Assembly (NCBI GenBank): GCA_026770025.1
Contig: JAMXDE010000045.1
Location: forward strand, 372,001 to 436,000
Source of the DNA: Craspedostauros australis
Taxonomy: Eukaryota > Bacillariophyta > Bacillariophyceae > Mastogloiales > Achnanthaceae
DNA length: 64,000 bases
Direction of reading: 5' to 3'
Positions within the stretch are counted from its first letter, which is position 1. Each line of letters opens with the position of its first letter. Positions 53,968 to 64,000 of the stretch are shown here, piece by piece. The notes beneath the pieces are model-generated. The model worked only from the letters and a program-made list of their open reading frames with translations, was not told the origin of the DNA and did not search any database. The translations under genes and the position numbers were made by a program.

Positions 53968-56900
53968 ATGGCGGGCTCATCATCCAAGTCAAGCGGCAGC
54001 AAGAGCGACCAGGATGTCGCGTCGGACAAGTCCACCCCCAGCGAGCCGAAGACGTTGAGAGGCTTGTTCAAGAAGCGCCAACCAACGCCGCCGCCAGAGA
54101 ATGAGGTGAAGAAACTGCGCGAGCAGCTCCGAGACGCCCTCACGAAGATGGAGGCGATGAAGCAGCAGAAGGAATCCGCCAAACGCCAGGCCCTCGAGAT
54201 GAGCCACGTCTTCCGTGCCTTGCAGAGCATCACCATCGAGTACGACCGCATCGCTCTCGAGGATGATGACAGCGATAGCGACGATAGTTCCGACGTCAAT
54301 GAAGACTCGGCGACGGCCATCATGAGACCGCAGCGCATGGCCATGAAGAACATCGGCGCCAAGGTGCTGGCGATTCGCGCCCATCAGCAACGGCTGGTGC
54401 ATGAAAACAAGAATCTGCTGGAAGAGAAGGATGCGCATGCGATGACCATCGAAACGCAGGCTGCCATGATCAAGTCCCTCGAAGCGCGCTTGAAGAGCTC
54501 GCACCGATTGGTCATGGCAACGGCCCAATCGAACCAGAACATTGTGCCCAAGGTCATGCCCACCGACAACGATAGTGACAACACCAACACCAACGGTGAC
54601 ACCGACAGTTCTGCCGTGGATGACAGCAAGAACGCATCGCCAACAACGATTTCAGCACCGCAAGTATCGCAGGAACGTGATGGAACAGCCCCGACATCGA
54701 CGCTGGAAGTCAAGTTCCAAATGCTCGGAGCATCTCAGGAATTCCACAATCGCCAAATGGAGCTGATCCGAGTGACCAAGGACTTGAAGGATGATCTCCT
54801 GGCCAAGGACAACCAAATCGCCTTCCTGGAATCACAGCTCGAGGACTACCGAGCCTCGGAGGCGAAGCATGCTGCAAACAAGAACAAGAACCTGGCGACG
54901 CCCCTGCCTGCCATCGATGAAGAGGACACCGAGAGCTTCAACGAGGCATGGGGCGACTCCGACTTCGAGGACGACCTGCCATTGCCCAACAGCCAAAGCG
55001 TAAGCCCAGTCCACCTCAACGCCTCCGAAGACGGCAGCGTCGAGATTTCTCTGATGGGAGGCGAGAGCGTGGGAAATGCGGACATGTCGTGCTTTACCGA
55101 TGACAGCACAATCAATTCGCGACGTGAACGCACCGAACCCAGCATGTACAGAACCCGATACCACTTCGACTTCGGTAACAAGGGCGAGGATGAACAAGAG
55201 CAGAAGAAGAAGAGAAGCATGAAGAGCATCTTCGCCTTCGGTTCCAAGACGAGCGCATTGAAGAAGCGATGCGAGCATCTCACGTTGGAGAGAGACATCC
55301 TGCTTGAAGATCTGGAGAAGCTGGATGGCATGATCCGTGACCTTGAGGCTGAACGTGAGGCGCTCAAGAAGGACAACAAGCTCACCACGAAGGATCTGGA
55401 TCGAACTCGCGATCATTACGAGAAGCTGGTCGCGTGTCACAACGATGAGAAGATCAAGGTCAAGAAGCTGGAGAAGGAATGCGATTCCACTGGCCGTGCC
55501 CTTGCAGACGTCACGACGGAGTGCGAGGACATCCGCTTCAACCGCGATACGATCCTCAAGGAACTCACGGAGCTGCAAGGCAAGCACGAGGACCTCGAGC
55601 TTGCCAACCAAACAGAGAAGCAGATGACGGAGGAGAAGCTCGCCAAGTTCGAGGAGGAGCTCAGCAAGGTCAACCAGAAGGCCTTCATCGCGAAGGCCAA
55701 GCAAGAGCAACGGTCTCTCAATCTACGCGATGTGATCTACCACTACAAGCAGCTCCAGCGCAAGCACAAGCACATTCTCCAGAAGATGGAAGAGCTCGAG
55801 GCCGAGCACTGCATTGCGTTGGAGAAGCTGGACACGGCCGAGGAAGCTCTCGCTGCAGCTGCCAAGGCTGCTGCCGACAACGCCGATACAGCACAGGAAG
55901 ATGGCAATGGCGAGAACAATGACGAGCAAGAAACTGACGAGAATGGCGGCGACAAGGAAGAGCGCACAGCAGCCAAGGCCAGCAACAGCAACAAACCTAA
56001 GAATCAGTTCTTGCAGCAACTCCAGGACGATCTGAGCACAACCCGAGCCCAGAAGGAGAAATTGGAAAAATCGTTGAAGGCACGCGAGTACGAGATCAGG
56101 TCGTTCGCAAAGGCAAAGAGGGATTCCGAACGCCAGCTGCGATCGGAACTGGAGAACATCACCCGCCAGATGGAGAAAGAGTTGGAGGTAGCCCAAACAG
56201 GTGCCCGCAAGGCTGAGGAAGCACGCATCTCGAAGGAAGAGGATTTGGTGATCGTCTTCAAGCACATGGAGCAGATGAGCCATGAATTTGAAGCGACCAA
56301 GACCAGACTGCAGGCCTTGGAATCGCCATCGGGCACAACCACCGAAGGAGCATCGGCATCGACTGCCATCGACATTGCGGACACGGCGGAATCGACCGTG
56401 GACCTCACGGCTTGCACATCGGATGATGATGGCGACGATCCTGCCATCACCAACAAGGAAACCCGTGTCGTGCAGGCTCTGCGCGAGGCCGTCACCGCGA
56501 AGGAACGATACAACCGTCTCAATGCGGAATACGAAAAGTCATTGGCCAAGTTGGATGCCGCCGAACGTCGCGTCGTGGCAGCGCAACGGGAAGCCCAGGA
56601 GGCCAAGAAGAATGAAGACTCCCGCACGGGGCACATGCGCGATGCCGTGCATCGGTACAAGACGTTGGAGACGAAGCACTCGTTGACGTTGGCGCAGATG
56701 GCCAGCCTGGAAGAGGAGACGGAGTTTGCGAAGCGCGAGGTGCGGTTGGCGGAATGCAAGGTAAAGAACACGCGGCAGCGATTGGCATTGATGAATGCGA
56801 ATTACAACAGCTTGTTGAAGGATCACGATGCATCCAAGGAGCGCGTGAAGAGCTTGGAGGATGAGCTGACCGTCGTGATGGAGCTGGTTGATGAGTACGA

Positions 56901-57033
56901 GAGTGCGGAGTCCAGCAACAGCCCTGACGGTATGCCGCGCAAGGTGTTGATGGAAGACAAGGAGAAGCTGGCGAAGGAGAATGTTGAGATGAAGGCCTTC
57001 TGCGAGGAGATGCTGCAGCTGATTGAGGATTAA
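53968..57033 (+). CDS. Coiled-coil protein, family member 2
   Basis: A 1021-residue protein beginning MAGSSSKSSGSKSDQD. After a short basic head (LRGLFKKRQPTPPPEN) it is coiled coil for most of its length. Disordered acidic or Ser/Thr-rich linkers lie near residues 95-115, 190-230, 310-410, 640-680 and 790-830. The recurring phrase seen in its neighbour is present several times (RDVIYHYKQLQ, REAVTAKERYNRLN, RDAVHRYKTLE). Its block KRQALEMSHVFRALQSITIEY matches the paralogue upstream, 890 bases away on the same strand, which points to a tandem duplication followed by growth. No catalytic domain is visible. Scaffold or cytoskeletal roles are likely but untested. Confidence 0.82.
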   Translation: MAGSSSKSSGSKSDQDVASDKSTPSEPKTLRGLFKKRQPTPPPENEVKKLREQLRDALTKMEAMKQQKESAKRQALEMSHVFRALQSITIEYDRIALEDDDSDSDDSSDVNEDSATAIMRPQRMAMKNIGAKVLAIRAHQQRLVHENKNLLEEKDAHAMTIETQAAMIKSLEARLKSSHRLVMATAQSNQNIVPKVMPTDNDSDNTNTNGDTDSSAVDDSKNASPTTISAPQVSQERDGTAPTSTLEVKFQMLGASQEFHNRQMELIRVTKDLKDDLLAKDNQIAFLESQLEDYRASEAKHAANKNKNLATPLPAIDEEDTESFNEAWGDSDFEDDLPLPNSQSVSPVHLNASEDGSVEISLMGGESVGNADMSCFTDDSTINSRRERTEPSMYRTRYHFDFGNKGEDEQEQKKKRSMKSIFAFGSKTSALKKRCEHLTLERDILLEDLEKLDGMIRDLEAEREALKKDNKLTTKDLDRTRDHYEKLVACHNDEKIKVKKLEKECDSTGRALADVTTECEDIRFNRDTILKELTELQGKHEDLELANQTEKQMTEEKLAKFEEELSKVNQKAFIAKAKQEQRSLNLRDVIYHYKQLQRKHKHILQKMEELEAEHCIALEKLDTAEEALAAAAKAAADNADTAQEDGNGENNDEQETDENGGDKEERTAAKASNSNKPKNQFLQQLQDDLSTTRAQKEKLEKSLKAREYEIRSFAKAKRDSERQLRSELENITRQMEKELEVAQTGARKAEEARISKEEDLVIVFKHMEQMSHEFEATKTRLQALESPSGTTTEGASASTAIDIADTAESTVDLTACTSDDDGDDPAITNKETRVVQALREAVTAKERYNRLNAEYEKSLAKLDAAERRVVAAQREAQEAKKNEDSRTGHMRDAVHRYKTLETKHSLTLAQMASLEEETEFAKREVRLAECKVKNTRQRLALMNANYNSLLKDHDASKERVKSLEDELTVVMELVDEYESAESSNSPDGMPRKVLMEDKEKLAKENVEMKAFCEEMLQLIED

Positions 57034-57042
57034 TGAACGGAA

Positions 57043-57071
57043 GGCAGGGCAGGGCAGGGCAGGGCAGGGCA
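57043..57071 (+). repeat. (GGCAG)n microsatellite
   Basis: About six GGCAG units directly after the stop codon of the second coiled-coil gene. Confidence 0.85.
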
Positions 57072-57301
57072 AGGCTAGAGAGAGGAACGCGAAGGAGGTG
57101 ATGGCAGCTGAGGAATATGTGTCAATTGAGGTGCAGAAGAAAGCATGTATAGTAGATTGCAAAGTACAAGTGTCAGTGATAGCAACGACCTTCACGATGA
57201 TTTGCAGCACGACTGCTCCTCTACTACTCGTAGCTCGCAACTCACGCATATGACGAACACATCAGATGCCGAAGGAACTCCTCCTGATGAATGACGCTCA
57301 A

Positions 57302-57613
57302 ATGCGATGACAAGAGATTCGTTGGCTCCGGCGCTGGCGATAGCGCACGGACCGCTGCGTGGCATATCCACTACAGACAAGCACGGGACCATACATGAAG
57401 AGATGCATGAGCATCAGATGCGGGGTCGACAGGGAGGAGCCCGAGTGGTGACTTGCCGACCGGTTAGCGCATATACATATTGAATCGATAACGCCGTGCT
57501 GCCTCGTGCCCTACACGAGATTAAAGCGGGCGGCATTAAAGCGCCTACGGCGCAGACTGCGGAGAAAGCAGACTAATCCATGAGTTATATATATATATGC
57601 GATGACAAGAGAT
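57302..57613 (+). repeat. 17-bp direct repeat, 295 bases apart
   Basis: ATGCGATGACAAGAGAT occurs at 57302-57318 and again at 57597-57613. The second copy follows a TATATATATA run. The pair straddles the likely outer edge of the copia element's 3' LTR, but it is too long to be its target-site duplication. Confidence 0.7.
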
Positions 57614-60600
57614 GACGGTTTCGCATGCTGCACTGATATGAGTACGAGCGAGAATAGAGGGCAAAATGAAGTCCGGTTGTGTCCGGCTTTGCCTTCCAGT
57701 GTCGGACTTTGGCAGGTCAAAAGGGGAAGTGAAACTGCCAACGTCAGCGCGGTTAAACGTAGTGTGACCACGAACGTAGATGAGACGATTGAGAATGTGT
57801 TTTGAGTTGATTTGGTGGTTGTAAAGCTTGAGTTTTGTAAGATTGTTGTTTTTATGAGATTGTTTTGGTTGAAGGTTGGAGAGGAAAACGAGATGGGCTG
57901 GTCATCACACTGCTCTGCTGTTGGTTGTCGCTGTTCATGGTCTTGTACATTTGAAAAATTGCTCCACAATCCCCAGGCGATGAAACCACGATGCTTCATC
58001 GCTCTTGGCAGGTTTGAGAGCTGATTCTCCAGTTGTTGGAGTGAAGGTGCGAGTGTTCCATGTCTTAGTCTTGTTCCAATTTTGCAGGATAGTCTTGCTT
58101 TTGATCCAAGACCGGCACATCCTGCATGGAAGATGTCAGTTTCATACATATGTAATCTTGGAACACATGGCAAAGAGGCAAGTGAGAAGCATCAACTGTG
58201 CATGCAGGATGAGCCATGCACTTGTATTCTTGCAGACAGATGCCTTCACATATGTAGTCTCTTTTGGAGGTAGAGTGCCTGTCCATTTGTTGCTCAATCG
58301 TGTGTACTGGTGGTAGTACAGACAATTCGGTCACCGGTCAATGGGGGCATGAAGGGAAAATACCAATTTTCAGCAATTTTTCAGTGACATCATGGTATAT
58401 TGCAACTCTCCCTCTCGACAAGCAATGGGACCCGTATCGTGAAAAACCTCTTCTTCTTCAAACCATCTCACCGTTTACCATCCCATGAGCAATTTGCGAA
58501 GAGACTCAAATATCTCCCGCACTGAGCCCTTGGTAAAGATGTCGGCGATTTGTTCTGCGGATGCCACGCGCTGGATCTTGATGAAGCCCTCCTTCACCCA
58601 GTACCAGAAGAAATGCCACTTCACAAGAAAGTGCTTGGTGCGATTTGTGATGTGATGCTTCGTTGCGAGTGAGATACACGCATTGTTGTCTTCAAACACG
58701 GTGCACTGGAGATGTGTGAGCAACTCCTGCTTGAGTCCGGTGCGGGCGGCGACCTCCCGAATGAGCTGTTGTAGTGGAATGAGGGCTCGCATTGCCATTG
58801 ATAGCGCAGCATATTCGGCCTCAGTTGTAGAGAGAGCTATCTCGGTCTGCAGCTTGGACCGCCAGATTAGAGGACATCCTCCAAGGATAATGATGTATCC
58901 AGTACGCGACTTGACTGATGTAGGATTATCGTCGGGCTCTCGATGATGTAGCCCAGCAAAATCAGCATCGACGTAGCATTGCAGGTCCAGCTTGCCAGAT
59001 GGCCGGATGATGGTGCCTTGTGCCTTGGTTCGCGCAAGGTACCGCACGATGGTCTTAAGCGCCCTGGCGTGGGATTGCTTGGGAGAGTGGCTGAAGCGTG
59101 CTGCTTGGGACACAGCAAACGCAATGTCTGGCCTTGTGTTGGTTGCCAAGTACAGCAGCATACCGATGATAGACCGATAGTTCCAAGATTCCTTCATCGC
59201 TTCTCCATCCGGATCACTACCAAGAGCTGCTTTGGTAGCAGGAATCCAGTTTGGGTTGCACGCTTCCATTCCAGTTGCCGCGATGATCTTATCGATCAGT
59301 CCTTGCTGAGACATGTGGATCGATCCGTCGCGGTTCTTATCCAGTTTGATTCCAAGGAACTCGTTGAACGTTCCTTCCTTGGTCAGCTCGAAGCCGCGTC
59401 TGGTCATTGACTGGATGAAATCGTCGATGTCCTTCTCGTGTGGTGCTGCAATGCCTGCGTCGTCCACATATAGTGCCAGCATCATCCCAGGGCGCAAGAA
59501 CAGACGGGGGTCCTGCTCGCTGGCCTTGAACCCTTCAGCGGTTAGTGCTCGCAGCAGATGCTCATGCCAGAGCCGAGGGGCCACTGTCAAGCCATATAGG
59601 CTCTTTCGGAGCTTGAGACATACGTTGGGTCCGTTGGTTGACCGAAAGCCCCGAGGTAGGTGGATGTAGATGTCTCGATGGATGGCGGCTTGGACGAAGG
59701 CGCTCACAAAGTCGATTGATACCGTGACCCAGCCAAGGAGGATTGCGGTGATTAGGAAGACGCGGACCGATGGCCAAGCGACCACAGGAGCGAGAGTGGA
59801 TTCCGTTTCGTCCACAAGGCCACCTCGAACGCAGAACCTGGCCTTGTGCTTCTTGATGGATCCGTCAGGTCGGCGCTTGCGACGGAACACCCAGGTACCC
59901 GGTGCGATCTTGCCAACTGCTTCAGCCTTGCTGACCTCGACCCATGTGCCCTTGGAGACCAAGTCTGTGACTTCTTTCTTTGCTGCTTCCATCCATTTCT
60001 CTCTGTCTTCGTCCTTCATAGCTTCATCGAAAGAAAGGGTGTCGGGGTCTGTTGGTGATGCTTTGAAGCTGCTCGGTCCCTCGCTCAGCTCCAGGTGGCC
60101 GTTAGACATCAGGAAGACGGCTTCGGATCCTGAGATGGATCTGCCAGATGGGTCGGATTCGCCGTCCTCATTCATCGTCAGAAACGCATATTCCTCTGCT
60201 CCGTTGGTGTCGCAGGCGGTCATGGATGGATCTGCGAGCTGCGGGATGGAGTCGATCCACAGGCATTGCTCAACGTCATCTGGATCATGGTCGCTGGTGT
60301 CTTGTTCAGCGGAATCGGGCATGTTGCTGTCGGGGTTGTCACTGGACCTGGAGGCATTGGATTGGGAGTTCTCTTCGCCATTGGGAGAGACTCGAGGCAG
60401 CCCTTCCGGAGGATCTATATTGTGGCCTGCAGCTACCTGAGTCCACCAGTCTCTGAGCTCATCAAAGTCGAAGTTGGTTGAGTATGCGTCAAGTCCGTAG
60501 TGCTCAATGATGTGAAGCGCGGTGAGGAGATTTGCGAGTTGATCGATCTCATTTTGCAAGTCCTGAGGCAGAGCGAACTCCTCTTCCTGTTGGTTGTCTC

Positions 60601-63600
60601 TCCTGTCTGGATCTCTCCCATCGTCTTGTACAGCCATGTGCACCATGATTCGATCTCCTCCTTCATCGATATCATCATTGTCGCTCCAGTCTTGCTGCAG
60701 CAAGCGACCATGTACTGCGTAGATGGTTTCAGACATGTCTGCGATCTGCCAGCGAAAGTGGTTGTCCGGCGAGTCGTAGAGAGCCAAAGTGGAGAGTGCA
60801 GTCCTGATCATATCGCAGGCAGCTTCTTCAGCGGCAGTCAAGCGGGCTCTGGCATTGCTGTCCACTTGTGCGATATGTGGATTGATACGTCCACAGGAGT
60901 CCTGTTTGAGTTTTTCAAGCTCGGACATGGAAGTTGTCATGTGGATTGCTGCTTCCTCAATGCTGTGCAGTGGTTCAGTGATTGGGCTGTTGCTTCCGTT
61001 GGCTCCTTTCAGGAGTTCAATCGCTGAGAGAATCGAGCTTGACAAGTGGGCGGCCGTCACAGCATCAATGGATGGTGAGGTCTGGTGAATTGGTTGGCAG
61101 ACGAAGGCCTGAGCCATGCCACCCATCTGTCTGTATTCAAGGCGTTGTGGAGGAGATCTCTTTCTGGGGTTGGATCGTCTTGCTTCAATCCGTGCCGATC
61201 GACGGACTGGTTGCTGCTGTCGATTTCGTCTGCGACGCTCCCTCTGTTGAGGTGCTGGGTTCGATGCGATTGGAGATGTTGCTGGCTGAGCCTTGGCTGA
61301 GCTAGCATCAGGTGTCTCCATGCTGGGTCTGTCATGGTCCATGGTGTCCTGATCGTCAGATGGGAGTGGCATGGTGTCGTTGTTGTCACCCCTGTCGTCA
61401 TGAGCAGGCTCTCTGCGCGATGGTGGGACTGAGCCTTGCAAGTTGGCCTTCTCCATATTGTTCTGGCCTTCTCTTGGTGCATCAGTTGCAGCACTTGTTG
61501 GTTGAGCTGTTGGTGGTGCAGAGACTTCATCCGGCACTGGTGCAGTATCTGATGGTGATGGTGGGAGCTCCGGTCCAAGTTCCACAGGAAGCGGCTCTGA
61601 TGGTCGATGATCCGCATTTGCTTGCTCTGCGAGTTGGCGATTCAGATCCTGGTCATGGCTGTCCTGCTCCTCTGTTTCCTGATCCTGCTGCTCGAGGCGT
61701 TCCAAATCTTCTTCATCAAAAGGGAACTTGTACTCGGTATCTCCAAACAGATTCCTCCATTGATCCGAGTTATAGTTGGGAAGGTTGGATGGATCCGAAG
61801 GCACTGTGGCAAACCAGTCGTCAAACACCACATGAAATTGAGGTGTGATGCTTCCAGTCTTGAGATTCAGAACCAGTGGGACGGTAGAGGAGTGCTTCTC
61901 GGAGAGGCCGACGTGCACAAAACGATCGCTCCGGGCCTTCCATTTTGGAATCTTCTTCCCATCTCCAACTCTGTGATCCAGCACATAAGTGGGGCATCCC
62001 CAGACGTGTAGGTTGTGGAAATGCTTCTGTGGGAAGCGAATTCGGGCAAGGATGTCGAAGGGAGAGAGGCCGTTCGCGAGGTTTGGCAGCCGATTGAAGA
62101 TGAATGCGGAATGACGAATTGCCATTGGCCAGAGTGGCACGACGTCCAGTTCGGGCCAGTGCAGAGTGGCATGGAGCATCATGGTTCGAGCGCTTGACAC
62201 CACGGTACGAATGCTTCGTTCGGCGATGCCGTTGTGGTGATGCGCTCCGCGTCCTGCATATCGATGGGATTGATGGAAGTGTCGAAGGTGGTCAGCATAG
62301 TCTGATGAGGTGAATGCCCTTCCATTGTCGCTTTGGTATTGTTGGACAACAATGCCGAGATCTCGACACATGCTCTCGAACTTCTCCTTTGCTCTGATCA
62401 TGTCTTGAGAAGATGTAGACAGGACTGGCTCAGCGAAGATGAATCCTGAAGCATGGTCGACGAATACGATGCCAGCTCCGTACATTTCGTCATCGCTCCC
62501 TTTTCCATATCCCGAGAAGAGTCGTCCCTTTCCACCCCCTTCAAAATGATCCACAGAGACGAGTTGGCCAGGCCGAAGATTACCAAACTTGATGGCTCCC
62601 TCTCGATCACGTACTGGTCGGTGCAGATGGCCAGGGCTTGAGCGACAGACTTGTTTCCCAAACTGGCATGCTGCGCACTTTGGAAGTGTGGCGAGGCGGG
62701 AGGCGCTTGCTTGTAGCTTGCGTGCGGCTTCGGTGTGGGCCAGGGTTCCCGAACGAAAAAGGTGCTGGATCTTCCGCATGTCATTGTGGCCCAGGCGTTG
62801 GTGCCAACGCAGCAGCTCCTTCTGTGGTTCGGACAGGTTGCAGTTGGCGGAGGAAACAGTAGTGATGGTTGCATTGAGGGCATGTGGAATGTGCTCGGTC
62901 AATGACTTCATGTTGTATGCCTTGGAAGTTGGAAGCTTGTTCTTGGGATTGATCTCGATGTTGATCTCTCCCTCTCTTCCTTGGACCTTCCACCTGCCAT
63001 TCACATACTGCAGCTCGCCTGGATACATTCTTTCGAACACAGAGGTGCTGATGATCTTGGCGTTGCTTCTTGGCACATAGTATGCCGGGAATTTGAGACG
63101 GCGAATGTTTCCTCTCGTGTCTTGGATGCCCCATTCCACGGTTCCCACCAAGTGGTCAGATCGTCCTCCAAACAGCCCTGTCAGTTTCTTGGCTTGGTTT
63201 CCAATTGGCCTTCTGGGTTCGGAGACGAAGTCGGACTTGTCATGTGAGATACAGACGGTGGATCCGCTGTCCCAAATGACATCACTTATCATCTTGGCTG
63301 GAAGTACGTTGGCGAGCTCGTCTGAGCTGTGACGGACAGCCGAGAAACTTGTGATAGAGGATGGTCCATCGTGTGTGCACACAGAATTTGACGGAGGCGC
63401 GTCCTCAGGCTTGAAGTAGGTGCTGAGGATCTGGGCCAGTCTGCTGGTTTGTTTCTCGGTGAGTCGCTGTCGCTGAGCAGGAGCAGGAGCATCAAATACC
63501 ATCATTCGCTGACGCTGATTGCGATGTTTCTTCTTGGATGGTCCTTGCACTTCATGTCGACGAATAGGAACGGCTCTGGTTCCGAACCTGGCACCATGGC

Positions 63601-64000
63601 TGATGGAATTGGCTCTTGGCCGTGGGTTGGAGAAAGCCGTGCTTCTGAATCTGTGCTTGTTCGGGTTGTTCTCAAGACCGATCACACGATGACTGCGTCG
63701 CCTCAACCCAGCTGCTCTTGCTCTGGGATGCATGTTGGTTGATGCATGCATTGCAGATACTGGAGGGTCGAAGCGAGAGCGGTGGTGGCAGAGACGAATC
63801 GGAGCACGACGATGAAAGTTGATCCAATCCTTGGGTTGGGCTCGGTCACGACGGCGATCTTTCTTTTCCCAATAGGCTTCGCAGCGGCGTTGCCAACGAG
63901 GCTTGGGAACTGGACCATCAGGGTGGCGAGGCATGTCATGGTGCTTGCGTGCCAGGTATGTTGCAGTGACCATCCATGCTGCAATCGAGGCTGTCTCCCA
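57500..64000 (-). mobile_element. Ty1/copia LTR retrotransposon, 5' part off the window
   Basis: The element reads right to left. Its internal coding region fills 58475-64000 and the 3' untranslated part and LTR lie to the left. Downstream of the stop codon there are purine tracts (GAAGAAGAAGAGG and GAGAGGGAGAG at about 58405-58440) that could be the polypurine tract. The LTR would start near 58415, and a TATATATATA stretch at about 57585-57596 may be its promoter. The outer LTR edge is uncertain because the 5' LTR lies outside the window, so 57500 is only an estimate. Confidence 0.8.
58475..64000 (-). CDS. Ty1/copia Gag-Pol polyprotein, N-terminus missing
   Basis: The frame is open from base 64000 to the stop at 58475 (1841 codons visible), so the true start and most of Gag lie beyond the edge. 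In order from the N-terminus: a basic region; aspartic protease with DSGST (about 63270); GAG-pre-integrase with WHQRLGH and a CAAC zinc pair; integrase with acids in VSVDHFEGG, QSDNGRAF and NGIAERS; a long Gln/Pro/Ser/Asp-rich linker; reverse transcriptase with SIDFVSAFVQA and the active-site YVDD (about 59465); and RNase H with CYVDADFAG, STTEAEYAAL and FEDNNACISL. Integrase preceding reverse transcriptase is the Ty1/copia order. All catalytic residues I checked are present, with no internal stop, so the copy looks young. No zinc knuckle is visible in the retained part. Confidence 0.93.
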   Translation of the reverse strand, partial: WETASIAAWMVTATYLARKHHDMPRHPDGPVPKPRWQRRCEAYWEKKDRRRDRAQPKDWINFHRRAPIRLCHHRSRFDPPVSAMHASTNMHPRARAAGLRRRSHRVIGLENNPNKHRFRSTAFSNPRPRANSISHGARFGTRAVPIRRHEVQGPSKKKHRNQRQRMMVFDAPAPAQRQRLTEKQTSRLAQILSTYFKPEDAPPSNSVCTHDGPSSITSFSAVRHSSDELANVLPAKMISDVIWDSGSTVCISHDKSDFVSEPRRPIGNQAKKLTGLFGGRSDHLVGTVEWGIQDTRGNIRRLKFPAYYVPRSNAKIISTSVFERMYPGELQYVNGRWKVQGREGEINIEINPKNKLPTSKAYNMKSLTEHIPHALNATITTVSSANCNLSEPQKELLRWHQRLGHNDMRKIQHLFRSGTLAHTEAARKLQASASRLATLPKCAACQFGKQVCRSSPGHLHRPVRDREGAIKFGNLRPGQLVSVDHFEGGGKGRLFSGYGKGSDDEMYGAGIVFVDHASGFIFAEPVLSTSSQDMIRAKEKFESMCRDLGIVVQQYQSDNGRAFTSSDYADHLRHFHQSHRYAGRGAHHHNGIAERSIRTVVSSARTMMLHATLHWPELDVVPLWPMAIRHSAFIFNRLPNLANGLSPFDILARIRFPQKHFHNLHVWGCPTYVLDHRVGDGKKIPKWKARSDRFVHVGLSEKHSSTVPLVLNLKTGSITPQFHVVFDDWFATVPSDPSNLPNYNSDQWRNLFGDTEYKFPFDEEDLERLEQQDQETEEQDSHDQDLNRQLAEQANADHRPSEPLPVELGPELPPSPSDTAPVPDEVSAPPTAQPTSAATDAPREGQNNMEKANLQGSVPPSRREPAHDDRGDNNDTMPLPSDDQDTMDHDRPSMETPDASSAKAQPATSPIASNPAPQQRERRRRNRQQQPVRRSARIEARRSNPRKRSPPQRLEYRQMGGMAQAFVCQPIHQTSPSIDAVTAAHLSSSILSAIELLKGANGSNSPITEPLHSIEEAAIHMTTSMSELEKLKQDSCGRINPHIAQVDSNARARLTAAEEAACDMIRTALSTLALYDSPDNHFRWQIADMSETIYAVHGRLLQQDWSDNDDIDEGGDRIMVHMAVQDDGRDPDRRDNQQEEEFALPQDLQNEIDQLANLLTALHIIEHYGLDAYSTNFDFDELRDWWTQVAAGHNIDPPEGLPRVSPNGEENSQSNASRSSDNPDSNMPDSAEQDTSDHDPDDVEQCLWIDSIPQLADPSMTACDTNGAEEYAFLTMNEDGESDPSGRSISGSEAVFLMSNGHLELSEGPSSFKASPTDPDTLSFDEAMKDEDREKWMEAAKKEVTDLVSKGTWVEVSKAEAVGKIAPGTWVFRRKRRPDGSIKKHKARFCVRGGLVDETESTLAPVVAWPSVRVFLITAILLGWVTVSIDFVSAFVQAAIHRDIYIHLPRGFRSTNGPNVCLKLRKSLYGLTVAPRLWHEHLLRALTAEGFKASEQDPRLFLRPGMMLALYVDDAGIAAPHEKDIDDFIQSMTRRGFELTKEGTFNEFLGIKLDKNRDGSIHMSQQGLIDKIIAATGMEACNPNWIPATKAALGSDPDGEAMKESWNYRSIIGMLLYLATNTRPDIAFAVSQAARFSHSPKQSHARALKTIVRYLARTKAQGTIIRPSGKLDLQCYVDADFAGLHHREPDDNPTSVKSRTGYIIILGGCPLIWRSKLQTEIALSTTEAEYAALSMAMRALIPLQQLIREVAARTGLKQELLTHLQCTVFEDNNACISLATKHHITNRTKHFLVKWHFFWYWVKEGFIKIQRVASAEQIADIFTKGSVREIFESLRKLLMGW

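Noticed and set aside
54832-55710. A 292-codon antisense frame in the second coiled-coil gene
   Set aside because: The same coiled-coil shadow effect. The sense frame is longer and conserved with its paralogue.
1-64000. tRNA or rRNA genes
   Set aside because: I looked for T-loop-like GGTTCRA patterns and rRNA-like stretches between genes and found none I could fold into a cloverleaf. A dedicated tRNA scan would settle this.

Overview
The window looks like nuclear DNA from a diatom, probably a pennate species with a repeat-rich genome. Four things point that way. Genes carry short GT-AG introns of about 180-410 bases, mostly with GTGAGT, GTAAGT or GTACGT donors. Two proteins begin with signal-like presequences that end in a Phe motif of the type diatoms use for plastid import. 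There is a Ty1/copia element and a mariner-like transposase. Several genes encode large membrane LRR proteins with long low-complexity tails. Cytosolic ribosomal proteins uS3 and eL26 confirm a eukaryotic nuclear origin. The species is my inference and I could not test it.

Layout from left to right. Positions 1-2214 (minus) hold the 5' part of a BSD-domain protein that runs off the left edge. Positions 3722-8397 (minus) hold a three-exon LRR membrane protein. After a 3.9-kb divergent gap comes a second, complete BSD-domain protein (12277-16848, plus). Then follow an organelle-type pseudouridine synthase (17024-18589, minus), a membrane-anchored JmjC/cupin-type oxygenase (19305-20846, plus) and a two-exon protein kinase (23501-25445, plus). 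A second LRR receptor-like gene with a duplicated ectodomain lies at 25714-29430 (minus). A housekeeping stretch follows: plastid-type MsrA (30485-31495, minus), phosphoglycerate mutase (32026-33963, minus), a TrhO/rhodanese protein fused to a CCCH finger (34917-36932, minus) and eL26 (37633-38461, plus), whose start codon is split by an intron.

Positions 38754-49070 form a decayed, mobile-element-rich island. It is bracketed by a 46-bp inverted repeat (38754-38799 and 48243-48288, 45/46 identical). It holds a PCMT-like methyltransferase pseudogene with at least five frame breaks, a C-terminal fragment of N-acetylglutamate synthase, and an intact 849-residue mariner-like transposase. Just outside the right repeat is a 754-bp non-coding element whose terminal inverted repeats are built from a 16-bp palindrome.

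Beyond the island are uS3 (49404-50225, minus), a tandem pair of paralogous coiled-coil proteins (51233-53074 and 53968-57033, plus) with a small unknown gene between them, and the 3' part of a Ty1/copia retrotransposon (about 57500-64000, minus) that runs off the right edge.

The two BSD genes, the two LRR genes and the two coiled-coil genes look like locally amplified families. The LRR proteins are predicted to be type II (N-terminus inside, LRRs outside). The kinase and BSD proteins could act in signalling or nuclear roles, but nothing in the sequence links them into one pathway. No tRNA, rRNA or CRISPR array was seen.
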